From UBA1367 sp040268355 (GTDB lineage: Bacteria > Actinomycetota > Coriobacteriia > Coriobacteriales > Atopobiaceae), in contig JAWRIT010000034.1 in the NCBI GenBank assembly GCA_040268355.1, forward strand, positions 1-14,765: a DNA stretch of 14,765 nt, in the 5' to 3' direction. The position numbers were made by a program, and so were the translations under genes. The notes below the pieces were generated by a model that worked only from the letters and a program-made list of their open reading frames with translations, did not search any database and was not told the DNA's origin. Positions 11,882-14,765 of the stretch are shown piece by piece. Position 1 is the stretch's first letter. Every line of letters begins with the position of its first letter.

Positions 11882-14378
11882 CTCCGTCGCTACCATCACC
11901 CCCTTCGGACACCAGGCCACGCGCTCGCCGCGCCTGCGCGACGCGCATCTTGGACGCGTGCTCGCTGGTGAGGCGTTCTTGCTTTTTGACGGCGCCATGG
12001 GCACGCAGCTCCAGGAGCGCGGACTTGCCGCAGGAGAGCTCCCTGAGCTGCTCTGCCTCTCCAACCCTGACGAGATCACCCAGATCCATGCCGCCTACGT
12101 GGTCGCCGGGGCGGAGGTCGTGACGACCAACACCTTCGGGGCGAACCGCGAGAAGCTCGGCGATGCCGCCACGGTCGAGGAGGTCTTCACGGCGGCCGTC
12201 GGATGCGCGCGGGCCTCGGGTGCGCGCTATGTGGCTGCCGACATCGGCCCCACCGGGTCCCTGCTGCAACCCATGGGAACCCTCGCCTTCGACGACGCCT
12301 ACGAGCTCTTTGCCGAGCAGGTGCGTGCCGCCGACGCCGCGGGGGCCGACCTCTTCGTCATCGAGACGATGGCCGACCTCGCGGAGGCGAAGGCCGCACT
12401 GCTCGCTGCCAAGGAGCTCTCTGACCTGCCGGCGTTCGTCACCATGACCTTCGACGAGGACGGTCGCACCTTTTTGGGCACCACGCCCGAGGTGGCGGCC
12501 GTCACGCTCACGGCGCTCGGGGCGGACGTGCTTGGCATCAACTGCTCGCTGGGACCCTCCGACGTCGCGCCGCTGGCGCAGCGGATGCTGGGATGGTCCG
12601 GACGCCCGGTCATGGTGCAGGCGAACGCGGGACTGCCACATGTCGAGGACGGACGGACCACCTACTCCATCGGTCCCGAGGAATACTGCGCGGCGGTCGC
12701 GGACATGCTCGACGCGGGCGTCACCGTCATCGGCGGATGCTGCGGCACCTCGCCTGCCTTCACCGCGGGGGAACGCGCCCTGCTCGATGGCCGTGCCGTC
12801 ACCCGTCGGGAGCCGCGTCGGGATTTTACGGTCACAAGTGCCCAGCGGCTCGTCGCCATCCCCTCGGGCCATGTCGGCATCATTGGGGAGCGAATCAACC
12901 CGACGGGCAAGCGGCTGCTCAAAGAGGCGCTGCGCTCGGGCAACCATGACTACGTGATGAACGAGGCGATCCGGCAGACCGAGGCCGGCGCCCAGATCCT
13001 GGACGTCAATGCCGGCCTGCCCGAGATCGACGAGCGCGCGACGCTCGTGCGTCTGATCTCGGAGCTGCAGGGCGTGAGCACGCTGCCGGTGCAGGTGGAC
13101 TCCTCCGACCCGAACGCCGTCGAGGCGGCGGTGCGTAGCTACCCCGGAAAGCCCATCATCAACTCCTGCAACGGAAAGCAGGAGTCGCTCGATGCGGTCC
13201 TGCCAATCGCCAGACACTACGGCTGCGCCGTGGTGGGCCTCACGCTCGACGAGAACGGCATCCCCACGACGGCCGCAGCTCGTCTCGTCATCGCGCGGCG
13301 CATCGTGGGCGCCTGCGACGAGCTCGGCATTCCGCGCGAGGATGTCGCCATCGACTGCCTGGCCATGGCGGCCTCCACCGACCAGCGCGCCCCACGGGAG
13401 ATCTTGGAGGGAATCCGCCTGGTCAAGCAGGAGTTTCCGGGCGTGCGCTGCGTGCTTGGCGTGTCAAACATCAGCTTTGGCCTTCCATTCCGCCCGCTCG
13501 TCAACGCCACGTTCCTGTCGGCCGCCTTTGCCGTCGGTCTCGATCTGGCCATCGTGAACCCCCTGAACGAGCGCCTCATGGACGTGGTCAGGTCCTGGCG
13601 CGTGCTTTCGGGCGAGGACGAGCATGCCCATGAGTACGTGGCCACCTACGCGGGCCGTACCGATGCGCCGAGCGGCGCGCCTGCGGCCACCCTGGCGTCA
13701 CCGGAGGAGGCCCAGGCCACGCCTTCCGCAACCGGTGAGGCGGCTGGTCCGGAGCAGCAGGTGCATGACCTGGTGCTCGCCGGTCGTAAGGATCCGGTGC
13801 CCGATGCCGTCCGGCTGGTCCTCGATGACGCCGACCCTGCCCACGACGTCATGTACGTGATCGACAAGCTGCTGATTCCGGCGCTCGACGAGGTGGGGGT
13901 GCGCTTCGAGAAAGGCACCTTCTTCCTGCCGCAGCTCATGGCCTCGGCAGAGGCGGCCAAGGCCGGCTTCTCGACCTTGCAGGGCCTCTCCGATGGCGCG
14001 GACGTCCCCAGCAAGGGCAAGGTGGTGCTGGCGACCGTGCGAGGCGACATCCACGACATCGGCAAGAACATCGTGCACATGCTCCTCGAGAACTACGGCT
14101 ACGACGTCATAGACCTGGGACGTGACGTCGACCCGCAGGCCTTTGTGGACTGCGTGGTGGAGCAGCATGTCAAGCTCGCCGGACTCTCGGCGCTCATGAC
14201 CACGACCGTCCCCGCCATGGCCGAGACCATCCAGCTGCTGCGCGAGCAGGCGCCCTGGTGCAAGGTCGTGGTGGGAGGTGCCGTGCTCAATCCGGAGTAT
14301 GCGCAGATGGTAGGGGCCGACTACTACGCCAAGGATGCCAACGAGACCGCCCGCATCGCCGGTGACGTGCTGGGGTAG
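11871..14378 (+). CDS. metH: Cobalamin-dependent methionine synthase, short form lacking the activation domain
   Basis: The 835-residue enzyme transfers the methyl of 5-methyl-THF via methylcobalamin to homocysteine. The homocysteine domain (about 30-315) has LLFDGAMGTQLQERGL and zinc cysteines C225 (GINCSLGP) and C290/C291 (GGCCGTSP). The pterin domain (about 325-575) has GERINPTGKR, ILDVNAGLPEID, PVQVDSSDPNAVEAA and GVSNISFGLP. An Ala/Pro/Thr/Ser-rich linker (about 600-625) leads to the B12 domain (about 628-835) with DIHDIGKN, where H728 is the lower cobalt ligand. E. coli MetH has about 1227 residues; here the chain stops after the B12 domain, and the missing module is the gene just upstream. 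I start at GTG 11871 because GGAAGGA lies 6 bp before it. The open frame runs back to 11535 only as a shadow of the upstream gene. Confidence 0.92.
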   Translation: MGASSVATITPFGHQATRSPRLRDAHLGRVLAGEAFLLFDGAMGTQLQERGLAAGELPELLCLSNPDEITQIHAAYVVAGAEVVTTNTFGANREKLGDAATVEEVFTAAVGCARASGARYVAADIGPTGSLLQPMGTLAFDDAYELFAEQVRAADAAGADLFVIETMADLAEAKAALLAAKELSDLPAFVTMTFDEDGRTFLGTTPEVAAVTLTALGADVLGINCSLGPSDVAPLAQRMLGWSGRPVMVQANAGLPHVEDGRTTYSIGPEEYCAAVADMLDAGVTVIGGCCGTSPAFTAGERALLDGRAVTRREPRRDFTVTSAQRLVAIPSGHVGIIGERINPTGKRLLKEALRSGNHDYVMNEAIRQTEAGAQILDVNAGLPEIDERATLVRLISELQGVSTLPVQVDSSDPNAVEAAVRSYPGKPIINSCNGKQESLDAVLPIARHYGCAVVGLTLDENGIPTTAAARLVIARRIVGACDELGIPREDVAIDCLAMAASTDQRAPREILEGIRLVKQEFPGVRCVLGVSNISFGLPFRPLVNATFLSAAFAVGLDLAIVNPLNERLMDVVRSWRVLSGEDEHAHEYVATYAGRTDAPSGAPAATLASPEEAQATPSATGEAAGPEQQVHDLVLAGRKDPVPDAVRLVLDDADPAHDVMYVIDKLLIPALDEVGVRFEKGTFFLPQLMASAEAAKAGFSTLQGLSDGADVPSKGKVVLATVRGDIHDIGKNIVHMLLENYGYDVIDLGRDVDPQAFVDCVVEQHVKLAGLSALMTTTVPAMAETIQLLREQAPWCKVVVGGAVLNPEYAQMVGADYYAKDANETARIAGDVLG

Positions 14379-14406
14379 GCGGGCGAGCGGCAGCTTGCTC
14401 GGTGGC

Positions 14407-14423
14407 GCGGCCTCTGGGGCCGC
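14407..14423 (+). terminator. Possible terminator hairpin after metH
   Basis: GCGGCC (14407-14412) pairs with GGCCGC (14418-14423) around a 5-nt loop, 28 bp after the metH stop and before the convergent gene at the right edge. No T-run follows closely (TTCGTCTTTG lies about 18 bp on). Position supports it more than sequence. Confidence 0.3.
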
Positions 14424-14511
14424 CGTGTCCGCTGATTCGGTTCGTCTTTGACTCGATCGAGCCGACGGCGGGTCGGGTCGATACGCAGTGCCCGATGACA
14501 CCGAGCGCCGG

Positions 14512-14765
14512 TCAGTAGAGGGGCAGCTCGCCCGTCAACGGATCGATCTGCTCGGCGCGGAGGGGCTCGAAGGCGAGGCAGGTGTAGGTGGGGTCTCCGT
14601 GGAACTCGGTGAGGCCCGCGTCATGGACGAGCGCACAGACAAAGCCCAGCTCGCGGCCACGATCGGCGAGGTCGAGCAGTTCCTCCTCCGAGTCCACGTA
14701 CACGCAGACCTTGGCGACGCCGGCGTCGAACCAGTCCGACAGCGGCGTGGGGGCCTCGGCTCCCG
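14512..14765 (-). CDS. PTH2-type peptidyl-tRNA hydrolase, C-terminal part, cut by window edge
   Basis: The reverse strand is open from the window edge to TGA at 14512-14514, giving 84 residues of a protein whose start lies outside. The sequence reads SDWFDAGVAKVCVYVDSEEE, then RGRELGFVCALVHDAGLTEF, TYTCLAFEPLRAEQIDPLTG and ELPLY at the end. This follows the C-terminal half of PTH2 (Bit1/Pth2) enzymes, with patterns 'W...G..Kv...v.sE.eL..L...A...gl....i.DAGlTe', 'pT.LaigP' and 'id.vTg.L.l'. The family releases tRNA from stalled peptidyl-tRNA. Some variants in bacteria have lost catalytic residues; the N-terminal catalytic His lies outside the window. A GTG at 14701-14703 could be mistaken for its start, but similarity continues upstream. 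It is convergent with metH. Confidence 0.7.
   Translation of the reverse strand, partial: GAEAPTPLSDWFDAGVAKVCVYVDSEEELLDLADRGRELGFVCALVHDAGLTEFHGDPTYTCLAFEPLRAEQIDPLTGELPLY

Noticed and set aside
10322..13217. Long minus-strand open frames (10322-12079 and 11760-13217) opposite metF and metH
   Set aside because: Antisense shadows of clear enzymes; low-complexity translations and no ribosome binding sites.

Overview
The window is high-GC and gene-dense. Gene content and style suggest an anaerobic actinomycete of the Coriobacteriia (Olsenella/Atopobium/Collinsella-like). The pointers are an NfnAB-type flavin transhydrogenase pair, a short MetH with a separate reactivation protein, a CwlM-like peptidoglycan regulator, and tRNA-Gln next to glmU-prs. 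The placement is an inference, because no rRNA or other marker is present.

Left edge (1-676): the start of a leftward gene, probably a winged-helix regulator of the MarR-annotated type, sits behind an AT-rich promoter with a perfect TGTAATTACA palindrome. A rightward two-gene operon, nfnA-nfnB (677-2919, overlapping by 13 bp), follows. A strong hairpin at 2977-3012 separates it from a convergent leftward operon, glmU-prs (5482-3071), whose genes abut without a gap. A tRNA-Gln(UUG) gene (5728-5802) is transcribed rightward, divergently from glmU.

Middle (5944-9335): two leftward operons. One is a polyprenyl diphosphate synthase followed by a two-PG-binding-domain protein that resembles mycobacterial CwlM with a collapsed amidase domain. 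The other is a membrane-anchored barnase-family ribonuclease, a barstar-family inhibitor and a small four-cysteine protein. Compared with the classic Bacillus pair, barnase and barstar have lost contact residues on both sides of the same interface patch.

A 953-bp divergent region without a supportable gene (9336-10288) holds an imperfect 23-bp tandem repeat, paired operator-like quasi-palindromes in an AT-rich stretch, a 19-bp-spaced direct repeat and two mutually exclusive hairpins.

Right (10289-14378): a compact methionine/one-carbon operon. It encodes methylenetetrahydrofolate reductase (metF), a free-standing MetH activation-domain protein with a four-cysteine tail, and a short cobalamin-dependent methionine synthase (Hcy, pterin and B12 domains only). 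Together they could make, use and reactivate the methyl-transfer machinery. At the right edge is the C-terminal end of a leftward PTH2-type peptidyl-tRNA hydrolase.

Most of the window is housekeeping. The parts most worth follow-up are the rewired barnase-barstar pair, the CwlM-like pseudo-amidase operon and the structured divergent region.
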